This document shows, piece by piece, positions 29,248 to 38,625 of a stretch of 64,000 nucleotides of DNA (position 1 is its first letter; the number at the start of each line of letters is the position of its first letter). Source of the DNA: Acinetobacter proteolyticus (lineage in GTDB: Bacteria; Pseudomonadota; Gammaproteobacteria; Pseudomonadales; Moraxellaceae); NCBI RefSeq assembly GCF_000367945.1, contig NZ_KB849177.1, positions 4,531 through 68,530 on the forward strand, given 5' to 3'. Below the pieces are notes generated by a model. The model made no database searches, was not told the origin of the DNA, and saw only the letters and a list, made by a program, of their open reading frames with translations. Both the position numbers and the translations under genes were made by a program.

Positions 29248-29853
29248 ATGTTGCCATCAAATTCTGAAAGAAGTTTGCTCTTGTCTGCCTTTGAAATTTT
29301 TGCGGTAGTGATTAGTCTGATTGGTGTGACCTTGACCATTCGACGTAATATGTGGTGTTGGTGGTTTAACTTTCTGGCGTGTAGTTTGTATGCCTATTTT
29401 TTCTTTAGCATCAAGTTATATGGTGAAACCATCCTGCAATTTTTCTTTATTGCGATGAATGTTTATGGATTCTATTACTGGCTTAAAGGCAAACGTCAAG
29501 ACCATGATATTCGGATTGAACCGATTGCCAAGAGCACTGTATTGGCGCAAATGTGCGTGGCGCTGATTTTTGGTCTGCTATTTGGCTTGATTCTGAAATA
29601 TTTTACCGATGCTGCTGTACCGATGCTGGATTCACAATTGGTGGCATTTAGTTTACTTGCAACCTACTGGACCAGCCGTAAGCATATTGCCACTTGGATT
29701 CTCTGGATTTTTGTCAACATCATCTATGTCGGTATGTTTATTTACAAAGAGGTTTTTCTGACCGCGGGACTCTATGCGGCTTTTGTTGGATTGGCGGCCT
29801 ATGGTTGGTGGCAATGGCAACAGGTCAAACAAAAACAACAGTTTCACTTATAA
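29248..29853 (+). CDS. pnuC: PnuC-family nicotinamide riboside transporter
   Basis: About 201 residues from ATG 29248. The longest frame from 29152 adds 32 polar residues that family members lack. Seven hydrophobic helices with PnuC signatures: 'FAVVISLIGVTLTIRRNMWCWWFN', 'YGETILQFFFIAMNVYGFYYW' (substrate-binding aromatic/Asn region) and 'SRKHIATWILWIFVNIIYVGMFI'. It facilitates nicotinamide riboside entry for NAD synthesis. No nadR-like kinase is adjacent. Followed by a terminator shared with the convergent GDPD gene. Confidence 0.9.
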   Translation: MLPSNSERSLLLSAFEIFAVVISLIGVTLTIRRNMWCWWFNFLACSLYAYFFFSIKLYGETILQFFFIAMNVYGFYYWLKGKRQDHDIRIEPIAKSTVLAQMCVALIFGLLFGLILKYFTDAAVPMLDSQLVAFSLLATYWTSRKHIATWILWIFVNIIYVGMFIYKEVFLTAGLYAAFVGLAAYGWWQWQQVKQKQQFHL

Positions 29854-29856
29854 ATA

Positions 29857-29882
29857 AAAGGGCAGCTGAGCTGCCCTTTTTA
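29857..29882. terminator. Terminator between pnuC and the GDPD gene
   Basis: A perfect 10-bp stem, AAAGGGCAGC with GCTGCCCTTT, has a 3-base loop and a T tail. Confidence 0.9.
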
Positions 29883-29898
29883 TGTGTATTTTTAAGTC

Positions 29899-31053
29899 TT
29901 ATTTCGTCGTTGCCTGATAGGTCTGTACGGCTTGACGGCCTAAAGCTGGATCATCGGTAAAGACGCCATCGACCCCTGCTTTAAAATAAAGCTGCATTTC
30001 TTTGATGGACCCTGTAGGGCAACGCTCAGCTGCTTTCGCAACATCAGCATTACATTTAAGTGTATCAGGTAGGAAGTTGTTTTCTGGGCGGAAAGTATAA
30101 GGATGTACTTTTAAATTCACTTTATGTGCATCTGCAATAAAAGAGGTGGTCTGTATCATTGCTGCATCTTTAAAGACATAGACTTTCCATGGACCGACGC
30201 CATTGGCATAGCTTGAAACGTCTTTGAGACCCTGTGCCGTTGCCAGATCTGCATAGGTTTTAGGATTGTTTTGCGCGACATAATCTGCTGGTTTTGCTTC
30301 TGGTGCATCGTAGAGTTGAATCAATTGCGCATGCTTAACACTCTTGTGTAAGTCGAGTTGGCTTCTTAAATATTTTAAATTTCCAACTTCAAAAGACTGT
30401 AAATAAATCGGTGCAATATCTCGGCTGTATTGATACTTGGATAGAGTTTTCAGTAAAGCATCTTCCATCGCTAAATTCTGCTGCTGGAAGTAGGTCGGAT
30501 GTTTGGTTTCAATATACAGACCAATGATTTTGCCAGTTTTTTTATAATGTGCTTCTGCCAGTTCAATGATTTGTTCTAAGGTGGGAATGGCATAGAGATC
30601 ATTATATTTCTGGTTGTCTGGACGGAATTGAGGAATTCGTTCACGCGCTTTGAGTTGCTGTAACTCTTTTAAAGTGAAGTCTTCGGTAAACCAACCTTCT
30701 AAAGTGACTCCATCAATGACTTTGTTTTTTTTACGGTCCGCAAATTGAGGTAGGGTGGACACATTGGTGGTGCCACCGATTTCATTTTCATGGCGTGCGA
30801 CCAAAACCCCATCTTTGGTTGAAACCAAGTCCGGTTCAATAAAATCAGCGCCGTCATCTATGGCTTTTTGATAAGAGGCGAGGGTATGTTCTGGTCGAAG
30901 TGCACTGGCACCACGATGTCCGATCACTAAAATTTTGGGTAGTTGATATTCAGGTGGAGTGGTATTACTTTGATTATTATTGTCATCATTACAGCCTGCA
31001 AGACTGATCAGGCAGAGACAAAGCGCAGCTTTTTTAAACATGAACAAACTCAT
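29899..31053 (-). CDS. Glycerophosphodiester phosphodiesterase, GlpQ-like lipoprotein
   Basis: Length is 384 residues with a lipoprotein signal ending 'SLAGC'. The GDPD domain starts with 'VIGHRGASALRPEHTLASYQ' (catalytic His and metal Glu) and 'GADFIEPDLVSTKDGVLVARHE' (Glu/Asp metal ligands, second His). It ends 'YFKAGVDGVFTDDPALG'. The length and insertions fit periplasmic GlpQ rather than cytosolic UgpQ. It releases glycerol-3-phosphate from deacylated phospholipids. The start may be four codons further in (MFKK). Confidence 0.92.
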   Translation of the reverse strand: MSLFMFKKAALCLCLISLAGCNDDNNNQSNTTPPEYQLPKILVIGHRGASALRPEHTLASYQKAIDDGADFIEPDLVSTKDGVLVARHENEIGGTTNVSTLPQFADRKKNKVIDGVTLEGWFTEDFTLKELQQLKARERIPQFRPDNQKYNDLYAIPTLEQIIELAEAHYKKTGKIIGLYIETKHPTYFQQQNLAMEDALLKTLSKYQYSRDIAPIYLQSFEVGNLKYLRSQLDLHKSVKHAQLIQLYDAPEAKPADYVAQNNPKTYADLATAQGLKDVSSYANGVGPWKVYVFKDAAMIQTTSFIADAHKVNLKVHPYTFRPENNFLPDTLKCNADVAKAAERCPTGSIKEMQLYFKAGVDGVFTDDPALGRQAVQTYQATTK

Positions 31054-31169
31054 CAGTTTTTATTTAAGCGGCTAGTTTGCAAGCGAAAGTTATCAAATAA
31101 ATGACAGTTGCATGATGCTTTTATGAAATTATCAAGAATTTTAAAATGTGTATGCAACTTATATGCTTG

Positions 31170-31205
31170 AACATCCAGTTGCACAATTGGGCACAACTGG
31201 ATGTT
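31170..31205 (-). terminator. Hairpin after the phosphoethanolamine transferase gene
   Basis: A perfect 12-bp stem, AACATCCAGTTG with CAACTGGATGTT, has a 12-base loop. The T tail is poor, so it may be a weak terminator or an mRNA-stabilising hairpin. Confidence 0.55.
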
Positions 31206-31216
31206 TGCTCATGATT

Positions 31217-32830
31217 TTAGGATTTATGCTTCCAATATGGCCAATTGATCTCTGGGATAAATTGATAGTTATCATCTAGCCAATAAGACTGTCCAGTTGA
31301 AGATTTATCTTTTAGTCCCATGATATGCATCAGGTTGTCATCAAGTTCGGCGGTATTGATGTTTCTGTCTTTATTGACGCCCGTGGCGAGCATTTTATCC
31401 GACCACATAATCACCGGAACTTGATAGCCGGCTTTGGTATTAGGGCTATGCCCAGCATAGTCAATTTCATGTCCAACCTCATTGCCATGATCGGAAACAA
31501 CCGTGAATGATCTAAAGTCGGGTACAGCATCAGCTCTCAGTGTATCTAAAATCTGAGACAGTAAAGTATCTTCGTATAATACGGCATTGTCATAATCATT
31601 ACGTAAGGAACGAATCCAAGGATCAATATCCCGATCTTTAAGTTCGACTTCGACTTGATCATTACTGGTGCTGGTAAATTTATTGAATGCAGCAGGGTAA
31701 CGTTCTTTATAATTTGGATGTGCACCAATCAGATGAAGAATAATTAATTTTTTGGGATCTGGATCTGCAAGTGCTTGCTGATAATCAGGTAACAAGCTTT
31801 CATCTAAAGAGGTACTACTGCGTCCAGAGCGATTGTTTTTATACACGGCTTTGTCCGCATAGGAACCAAACAAAGAGGATAAATAGGTATCATCTTGGTT
31901 ACTGAGCCAATAGATCTTATATCCAGCAGCGCGTGCATAAGCCAGAACACTTTCAGGTGAATATTTGTTGTGTTCAGCAGCAGGACTTTCAGTGAGTAAA
32001 ACCCGTAATGCATTAATGGTCGATGGTGAGGGTGAAAAGGCATTACAAAAGACTTTAATGTCAGCGAGTCGCTTTGCCAGCTCAGGTGTGGTATCGCGTG
32101 GATAATCACAGACACCTAGGTTGAGACTGGTGAGACTTTCGGAAAGCACCAAGACATGGGTTTGTTTACCTTTGGCCTGATCGGTAAGGACTAAATTATT
32201 TTTAGCACTGATATCCCATTGCTGATGGACATCTTTATGTTGCTTAATCCGATTTTGGAAATCTTCAATTTTAGTTTCAAACTCAGTCCAAAAAATAATG
32301 GGGTGGACTTTGCGTGAAGGTTTCATCAAATAGCTGGTCACGGTTACTAACATCAATAAAATAATGCAACTGCGATAAATGCGACTCTGCCAGAGCTGAC
32401 TAAAATGGACAGGCTGAACCAGTTTAAATACGGAAAAGCTATAAATAGTCAGCACACTGAGTAAAGCAAACACTACTGCAGCAATCGTAACCAGATGTAG
32501 CTGTAAGAATCCCCAAATTTCTTGATGGTTAGTATTGGCTATTGCTTCAATAATAAAATAGGCTTCGTTATCGCTATTAAATAAAAACCAAGTACTGGAA
32601 CGTAGTAAGGCATCTAACCAAGCAATAAACCACCAAGCAATGGTCAGGACATACCAATATGTTTTCTGGTGAGTAATTGCCAAGTAAATGAACAAAACAC
32701 CAGGGAGAGATAAAAAGCCGAGCCTTAAACCATCAGATAAATTACCTGCGGCAATCAGTAAGCCGCCCGTAATTAATGCCGGCAGCAAAATCAGCAGCAG
32801 AATATTTAAGTTTTTTAAGCTGGCCTTCAT
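31217..32830 (-). CDS. Sulfatase-family phosphoethanolamine transferase (EptA/CptA-like)
   Basis: Length is 537 residues. Four to five membrane helices lie in the first 175 residues, followed by a periplasmic alkaline-phosphatase-fold domain. Motifs are 'VLVLSESLTSLNLGVCDYPRDTTP' (metal Glu), a Thr nucleophile in 'SPSTINALRVLLTES', and metal residues in 'TVVSDHGNEVGH' and 'DYAGHSP'. It transfers phosphoethanolamine to lipid A, core sugars or glucans. It diverges from the usual PmrC sequence and has no pmrAB beside it, so the acceptor is uncertain and no polymyxin phenotype should be assumed. Confidence 0.82.
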   Translation of the reverse strand: MKASLKNLNILLLILLPALITGGLLIAAGNLSDGLRLGFLSLPGVLFIYLAITHQKTYWYVLTIAWWFIAWLDALLRSSTWFLFNSDNEAYFIIEAIANTNHQEIWGFLQLHLVTIAAVVFALLSVLTIYSFSVFKLVQPVHFSQLWQSRIYRSCIILLMLVTVTSYLMKPSRKVHPIIFWTEFETKIEDFQNRIKQHKDVHQQWDISAKNNLVLTDQAKGKQTHVLVLSESLTSLNLGVCDYPRDTTPELAKRLADIKVFCNAFSPSPSTINALRVLLTESPAAEHNKYSPESVLAYARAAGYKIYWLSNQDDTYLSSLFGSYADKAVYKNNRSGRSSTSLDESLLPDYQQALADPDPKKLIILHLIGAHPNYKERYPAAFNKFTSTSNDQVEVELKDRDIDPWIRSLRNDYDNAVLYEDTLLSQILDTLRADAVPDFRSFTVVSDHGNEVGHEIDYAGHSPNTKAGYQVPVIMWSDKMLATGVNKDRNINTAELDDNLMHIMGLKDKSSTGQSYWLDDNYQFIPEINWPYWKHKS

Positions 32831-32944
32831 AGATGCCTAGTACAGTGAGGGAGAGAAGTTAAGCGGCTAATATCGGTTTAATGCAGAAGTGTGTCAATTC
32901 TAAATTAAGAAGTATTTGATTGCACAGTAAATTAAATTAATTAG

Positions 32945-32957
32945 ACAGTTAAACTGT
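32945..32957. promoter_or_regulatory. Candidate operator upstream of the RND pump
   Basis: A 13-base palindrome ACAGTTAAACTGT lies in the 330-base gap between the divergent transferase and pump genes. It has TetR-operator-like size, and no regulator gene is adjacent. Confidence 0.35.
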
Positions 32958-33092
32958 TAAATGAGTGCAAAGATCGTGCATGAAGATAAGTAGAAATCGC
33001 TCAAAATCCATTATTCCTCCTCAATTTCTACTTTTTGAAATGATATGTTAATAGGGATGGTGTTTGCCTGAAAGCTCAGTAATGATCGTAGA

Positions 33093-33120
33093 TTGAAAGT
33101 ATTCGTTTTATAGCTATCTT
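33093..33120 (+). promoter_or_regulatory. Possible promoter of the RND pump gene
   Basis: TTGAAA, then 16 bases, then TATCTT, about 40 bases before the start codon. A moderate match only. Confidence 0.35.
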
Positions 33121-33160
33121 TTTGAAAAATTGACTGTTTCTAGAATGGAATAAAACAGCC

Positions 33161-36100
33161 ATGTTATCTAAGTTTTTTATTCATCGCCCAATCTTTGCTG
33201 GTGTACTGGCAATCATAGTCATGGCTGTTGGTCTCTTTTCGATTCTAAAATTACCGGTGGAGCGTTATCCCGATATTGCACCACCACGGATTACTGTTGC
33301 GGCAAATTATAGTGGTGCAGATGCACAAGCAGTTGAAGACAGTGTTACCCAAGTTTTAGAACAACAAATTAAAGGCATTGATCATCTGCTGTATTTCAAC
33401 TCCAGCAGTGATGCCAGTGGTAATAGCCGGATCAGCCTGTTCTTTGATCAGGGTACAGATCCTGATCAGGCACAGGTTCAGGTACAAAATGCGATTAATG
33501 GCGCGATTAACCGCTTACCTGAAGATGTACAACGACAGGGCGTCAATGTCCGTAAGTCGCTGAGTGATTCGTTTATGGTGATCGGCCTAGGGGATAAATC
33601 AGGACGTTCCACCAATTTAGATATTTCAGATTATTTAACCAATAACTTTGAGTTGAATCTCAGTCGAATCGAAGGCATTGGCGAGGTGAGTGTATTCGGG
33701 TCGCAATATGCCATGCGTATTTGGCTTGACCCACAACGCCTAGAACGTTACCAATTACAAGTCAGTGATGTTCGTTCAGCTTTGGAAAACCAGAATGCAC
33801 AGGTCGCAGCAGGTGCGATTGGTGATTTACCTAGCGCTCAAGATCAATATTTAAATGCCAAAGTCACCTCGGGTTCTTTATTACGGACACCTGAACAGTT
33901 TGAAAATATTATTGTCAAAGCCAATTCAGATGGCAGCTTCGTTTACTTAAAAGATGTGGCACGGGTCGAAGTCGGTGCAGAGAATTATCAGGTGTTTAAC
34001 CGTTTAAATGGCTATCCCGCATCGGGGCTTTCACTGTCTTTGACGGTCGGGGCTAATGTGATGCAGGTTGCTGACGCGGTGTATAAGGAAGTAGCACGCT
34101 TAGAGAAAGCCCTGCCTGAAGGCTATTTTGTGGTCTATCCACGCGATGACACACCTTTCGTAAAAGAATCCATGTCGCAGGTGGTGTCAACCTTGATCGA
34201 AGCCATTGGGCTGGTGGTCTTGGTGATGTTTATCTTCCTGCAAAACTGGCGGGCCACCTTGATTCCTGCGGTTACCGTGCCTGTGGTGATTCTCGGAACC
34301 TTTGCTGTCTTAGCCGTTTTAGGAATGAGCATCAATACCCTGACGTTGTTTGCGATGGTGTTGGCGATTGGTTTGTTGGTTGATGATGCGATTGTGGTGG
34401 TGGAGAACGTTGAGCGGCTAATGCATGAGCAGCAACTCAGTGCCAAGGAGGCCTCAATTCAATCTATGCATGAGATCAGTGGTGCCTTGGTCGGGATTAC
34501 TTTGGTACTCACCGCCGTGTTTATTCCAATGTCGTTCTTTAGTGGTGCAACAGGGATTATTTATCGGCAGTTCTCGATCACGCTTGTGGTTGCGATGGGG
34601 CTTTCACTATTGGTGGCCTTGATCTTAACTCCCGCGCTCTGTGCCATTCTATTAAAGCCTCAGCAGAAGCAGGCAGGTTGGGCGATCAAGTTCAATCAGG
34701 GCTTGGACTATATTAAAACGCGTTATCTCAATGTTTCACAAAAAGTCATTAACTTAAAAACCATTTCGCTATTGGGTATAGTGCTGCTGATTGGAAGCTT
34801 TATTTGGGTTTATCGTGACCTGCCAACTAGCTTTTTGCCACAAGAAGATCAAGGTTTATTAGGGGTTCAATTCCGATTACCGGAAGGAACACCGATGAGC
34901 AAGACCGAAGAGATTGGAAAACAAATTTCTGATTATTTCCTTGAACATGAAAAGGTCAACCTGAATGGCGTGATGGTGATCCATGGACGGAACTTTTCAG
35001 GAACAGGACAGAATTTGGGGCAGGCCTTTGTTTCATTAAAGCATTGGAATGATCGTAAAGGAGCAGAAAACAGCGCTCAGCAAATTCGTGCACGCGCAAT
35101 GAAGTATTTCTCCCAAAATAATCAAGCGCGTATTATGGTGCTGATGCCTTCGGTGATTCGTGGTTTAGGTAACTCGGACAAAATGGAGTTTTGGTTGCAG
35201 GATACCAAAGGCTTGGGTCGAGAAAGCTTATTGAACTCGTTCCGAAGTTTGCAGCAACAGGGCAATGCACTGCCTTCGGTCGAAAATCTAGATAAAAAAG
35301 GCAATGATGATCAGGCAGTGCTGAATATCAAGATTGATCATAAGGCTGCAATGATTCATGGTCTCAATGTCAGTGAAATTAACCGTACACTGTCGACGGC
35401 GTGGAGCGGTAGTTATATCAATGACTTTATTGATCGTGGACGTATTAAACGCGTCTATTTACAAGGCGATGCACCGTATCGCTCTAAACCTGAAGACCTG
35501 AATTACTGGTACGTCAAAAATGCCAATGGGCAGATGGTGCCTTTCTCACAATTTAGTCAGATTGCTTGGCAAGGCGCACCGCCGATGTTAGAGCGCTTTA
35601 TGGGTTATCCTGCGATTAGTTTGGAAGCAGATGCTGCTAATGGCTTTAGTAGTGGGCAGGGAATGCAAGCTATTCGTGGTTTAGTCGATAAAATGCCTGA
35701 CGTGGGACTAGAATGGAGTGGATTGTCTTATCAGGAACAAGAATCCAGTAATCAGGCAATCTGGTTATATCTGGTGTCTGTGGCCTTTATTTTCCTCTGT
35801 CTTGCCGCACTGTATGAAAGCTGGTCAATTCCTTCAGTGGTCATGGCCGCGATTCCGCTTGGGATTGGAGGAACCATTCTGTTTAGTTATTGGTTTGGTT
35901 TTGCCAATGATATCTACTTCCAGATTGCGCTGCTGACCACCATTGGTCTGTCCTGTAAAAATGCGATTTTGATGGTTGAGTTTGCAGCAAGTTTGCAGCA
36001 GCAAGGTCGGACTGCACTGGATGCTGCCTTACAGGCTGCAGGACTTCGCCTCAGGCCAATTTTAATGACCTCGATTGCTTTTGGCGCGGGTGTCATTCCA

Positions 36101-36265
36101 TTGATGTTCTCCAGTGGTGCGGGCGCATTAAGCCGACAAGCAATTGGCTATAGTGTGTTTGGAGGTGTGGTATTTGGTACGATTCTGGTACTGATTTTTA
36201 TCCCATTTATGTATGTGCTAGTTAGAACCATGTTTAAGCCAAAAGTAAAAATTGAAACTGCTTAA
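33161..36265 (+). CDS. HAE1-family RND efflux pump, inner-membrane subunit
   Basis: Full-length at 1034 residues. It begins 'MLSKFFIHRPIFAGVLAIIVM', the canonical HAE1 start. Proton-relay Asp pair in helix 4 'LAIGLLVDDAIVVVENVER' and Lys in helix 10 'GLSCKNAILMVEFAA' are intact, so it should be active. Twelve membrane helices and two large periplasmic loops are present. It exports drugs or other amphiphiles together with a membrane-fusion protein and an outer-membrane channel. Neither partner is encoded here, so this is an orphan pump gene. It is not clearly AdeB, AdeG or AdeJ from context, and no symbol is given. Confidence 0.93.
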   Translation: MLSKFFIHRPIFAGVLAIIVMAVGLFSILKLPVERYPDIAPPRITVAANYSGADAQAVEDSVTQVLEQQIKGIDHLLYFNSSSDASGNSRISLFFDQGTDPDQAQVQVQNAINGAINRLPEDVQRQGVNVRKSLSDSFMVIGLGDKSGRSTNLDISDYLTNNFELNLSRIEGIGEVSVFGSQYAMRIWLDPQRLERYQLQVSDVRSALENQNAQVAAGAIGDLPSAQDQYLNAKVTSGSLLRTPEQFENIIVKANSDGSFVYLKDVARVEVGAENYQVFNRLNGYPASGLSLSLTVGANVMQVADAVYKEVARLEKALPEGYFVVYPRDDTPFVKESMSQVVSTLIEAIGLVVLVMFIFLQNWRATLIPAVTVPVVILGTFAVLAVLGMSINTLTLFAMVLAIGLLVDDAIVVVENVERLMHEQQLSAKEASIQSMHEISGALVGITLVLTAVFIPMSFFSGATGIIYRQFSITLVVAMGLSLLVALILTPALCAILLKPQQKQAGWAIKFNQGLDYIKTRYLNVSQKVINLKTISLLGIVLLIGSFIWVYRDLPTSFLPQEDQGLLGVQFRLPEGTPMSKTEEIGKQISDYFLEHEKVNLNGVMVIHGRNFSGTGQNLGQAFVSLKHWNDRKGAENSAQQIRARAMKYFSQNNQARIMVLMPSVIRGLGNSDKMEFWLQDTKGLGRESLLNSFRSLQQQGNALPSVENLDKKGNDDQAVLNIKIDHKAAMIHGLNVSEINRTLSTAWSGSYINDFIDRGRIKRVYLQGDAPYRSKPEDLNYWYVKNANGQMVPFSQFSQIAWQGAPPMLERFMGYPAISLEADAANGFSSGQGMQAIRGLVDKMPDVGLEWSGLSYQEQESSNQAIWLYLVSVAFIFLCLAALYESWSIPSVVMAAIPLGIGGTILFSYWFGFANDIYFQIALLTTIGLSCKNAILMVEFAASLQQQGRTALDAALQAAGLRLRPILMTSIAFGAGVIPLMFSSGAGALSRQAIGYSVFGGVVFGTILVLIFIPFMYVLVRTMFKPKVKIETA

Positions 36266-36288
36266 GCGCAGTCAAAATTAGTGGCAGC

Positions 36289-36335
36289 AATGAACAATTC
36301 GTTCCATTTATAAAGGTTCGAATTGTTCATTTTTG
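36289..36335 (+). terminator. Terminator of the RND pump gene
   Basis: A 13-bp stem AATGAACAATTCG with CGAATTGTTCATT, followed by a T run. Confidence 0.8.
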
Positions 36336-36558
36336 TTGTCTAAGTTGAGAATATAAAAAAATATTTGTAGTATTGCGATGCCGTATAAGCGGTTGAATGA
36401 GGTTTGATCCCCCAAATGGACACGCAGAGTTGTAGTTTATTTCAAATTACACATTTTGATTTTGATTCACATCTGAATGAAGCTCCCTATTCGCTAGTAA
36501 AATAATACGCTGCGTCTAGTCGCCTTCATTGCAGATGTTTTGTAGTGAAGAGGCAGAC

Positions 36559-37896
36559 ATGAGCTACAATAATTTTTTGTATTTATTAAACGACGCACTT
36601 AAAAATAATCATATTGATCTGGCACTTGCATCGGTTGAAACCTTTCAGGCGGTGGATATTGCTGATGTATTGACGCAACTTGCGGTTGAGCAGAGTCAAT
36701 TGTTACTGACGCATTTACCCGATCGGGCCTATGTCTTTTCCTATCTCCCCCCCAGCGAACAGGTTAAACTGGCCCAAGCCATGCCCAGAAATGTTTTGGC
36801 TGAGATTATTGGTGAAATGTCATCGGACAAACGTGCTGACGTATTCAAATGCTTGGATGAAGAACAACAAAATGCGTTGTTGCCTGCTTTGGCGCAAGCG
36901 GAACGTGAAGATATCCGCCAATTGTCTTCTTATTTAGAGGGCACGGCAGGGGCAATCATGAGCTCCGAATATGCGACTCTAAAACCGAATATGACAGTTA
37001 ATGATGCAATTAAAATGTTGCGTCTTGAAGCACCAGATACCGAAATGATCTATTTCGCTTATGTGCTAGATGAAGCGCGTAAAATTCTGGGCGTATTGTC
37101 TTTAAAACAGCTGATTCTTGCGCCTGAAGAGCAAAACATCAATGAGTTGATGGAGACCAATGTCTTAACCGCTTATGTGGATACCGACCAAGATGAAGTG
37201 GCAAAAACCATTGCCCGTTATGACTTGCTTGCATTACCGATTATTGATCATCAACAGATGATGGTCGGGATCGTGACCTACGATGATGCGATGGATGTGG
37301 CCAGCGAAGAGGCAACCGAAGACTTCTTAAAAGTCGGTGCGGTCAATGCATCTTCTAAGCTCAGTATTAAATCGGCGCCGATTCTGCAACTCTATCAGAA
37401 ACGGGTATTTTGGTTAGTGTTTTTGGTGTTCGGTAGCTTGCTGTCAGGTATTGGTATTGCTCACTATGAAGATGTCATTGCGAAAAATCTGGTATTGGTG
37501 TTCTTTTTGCCCTTATTGGTGGGTAGTGGCGGGAATGCCGGTTCGCAATCTTCCACCTTGATGGTGCGTGCCTTAGCCACAGGGGATGTACAGTTTAAAG
37601 ACTGGTTTCACCTATTAGGGCGAGAAAGCTTAGTGGCTTTATGCTTAGGTGGAACTATGGCAGTTGCGGTGTCATTGCTGGGCTATTTCCGTGGCGATGA
37701 GATGGTGGCCTTGGTGCTGGCCTTGAGTATGATGGGCATTGTACTGATGGGTTGTCTGATTGGTATGAGCTTACCGTTTATTTTAAATAAGGCTGGGCTT
37801 GACCCTGCCAGTGCTTCTGCACCCTTGGTCACCTCAATTTGTGATGCGACAGGGGTATTGGTGTATTTATTTATCGCGTCGATGATTCTATTCTGA
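36559..37896 (+). CDS. mgtE: Magnesium transporter MgtE
   Basis: Length is 445 residues from ATG 36559, which has AAGAGG six bases upstream; the ATG at 36529 would add ten unrelated residues. Domain order is typical: N-terminal superhelical MgtE_N ('LPDRAYVFSYLPPSEQVKLAQAM', 'MSSDKRADVFKCLD'), two CBS domains (about 140-260), then five membrane helices. The pore Asp lies in 'VTSICDATGVLVYLFIA', and 'GSGGNAGSQSSTLMVRALATGD' is the family signature. The N and CBS domains gate the channel by Mg2+ level. Confidence 0.95.
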   Translation: MSYNNFLYLLNDALKNNHIDLALASVETFQAVDIADVLTQLAVEQSQLLLTHLPDRAYVFSYLPPSEQVKLAQAMPRNVLAEIIGEMSSDKRADVFKCLDEEQQNALLPALAQAEREDIRQLSSYLEGTAGAIMSSEYATLKPNMTVNDAIKMLRLEAPDTEMIYFAYVLDEARKILGVLSLKQLILAPEEQNINELMETNVLTAYVDTDQDEVAKTIARYDLLALPIIDHQQMMVGIVTYDDAMDVASEEATEDFLKVGAVNASSKLSIKSAPILQLYQKRVFWLVFLVFGSLLSGIGIAHYEDVIAKNLVLVFFLPLLVGSGGNAGSQSSTLMVRALATGDVQFKDWFHLLGRESLVALCLGGTMAVAVSLLGYFRGDEMVALVLALSMMGIVLMGCLIGMSLPFILNKAGLDPASASAPLVTSICDATGVLVYLFIASMILF

Positions 37897-37973
37897 GCCG
37901 TAATAATAATTGTACCGACAAAGGTGAAAAACTACTTTATTCTCAAACATAAACATTGTCTTAGGTTGCATGA

Positions 37974-38567
37974 ATGACTGCTCCAACACAACAAAAAAAA
38001 TTAACTCAGCAGCAAGCCATTGCTGTAGAACGTGATTTAGCCAAATTTGCCAACACCATGGACAGTTTGGTACGGATTCCTTTTACCAAACAGGGTGTCG
38101 GGGCCGATGCTGCATTGAGTACCATTCCTTTTGCTGGCGATATCGCGGGTTTTGTGTTGACGTTATATGCCTTTAAAAAAGCCAGAGAAGTGGGCGTACC
38201 GCAACATAAACTCAAAGGCGTGGTGAAACTGGCAATTATGGATATGTTGGTCGGATTTGTCCCCATTGTCGGCACTGTATTCGATGTCTTTATTCGTCCA
38301 AGCCGCAGGACTTTGGAAATCGTACATGCGCATATTCGTGAGGAATATCAGGTGCACACTGATATTCATGTGGTACATCCATTTCTGCACGAATCACTGG
38401 AACAAAAGCAGAAAACCTCAGCTTTCTGGCGTAATCCAGTGGTGAGTTGGCTCTGGCTGCGTATTCCAGATTTATTGGGAATCGCAGTTCTTATTTTATT
38501 GGTTGTCGCGGTTTGGGCAGGCTTCAGTTATCTGTGGCAGTTTTATCAGTCTTTCCAATCACACTAG
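37974..38567 (+). CDS. DUF4112 membrane protein
   Basis: Length is 197 residues. 'MDSLVRIPFTKQGVGADAALSTIPFAGDIAG', 'LKGVVKLAIMDMLVGFVPIVGTVFDVFIRPSRRTLEIV' match DUF4112. Two hydrophobic stretches lie within the domain, and one C-terminal membrane helix spans residues 165-190. Function unknown. It follows mgtE by 77 bases on the same strand and may be co-transcribed. Confidence 0.85.
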   Translation: MTAPTQQKKLTQQQAIAVERDLAKFANTMDSLVRIPFTKQGVGADAALSTIPFAGDIAGFVLTLYAFKKAREVGVPQHKLKGVVKLAIMDMLVGFVPIVGTVFDVFIRPSRRTLEIVHAHIREEYQVHTDIHVVHPFLHESLEQKQKTSAFWRNPVVSWLWLRIPDLLGIAVLILLVVAVWAGFSYLWQFYQSFQSH

Positions 38568-38583
38568 ATTTTTAAGCAAAAAT

Positions 38584-38608
38584 AAAGCCTCCGTGACGGA
38601 GGCTTTAT
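38584..38608. terminator. Bidirectional terminator
   Basis: An 11-bp stem AAAGCCTCCGT with a 3-base loop and GGAGGCTTT, between the convergent DUF4112 and htpX genes. Confidence 0.88.
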
Positions 38609-38625
38609 CGTTTATCTGATACTGA

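Noticed and set aside
28977..29339. Minus-strand 120-residue frame opposite the pnuC start
   Set aside because: Only its last 43 codons are kept as a possible leader peptide; the first part lies antisense to pnuC and has no RBS.
31217..32830. pmrC colistin resistance gene
   Set aside because: Same enzyme family, but no pmrAB neighbours and motifs differ from usual PmrC; called only EptA/CptA-like.
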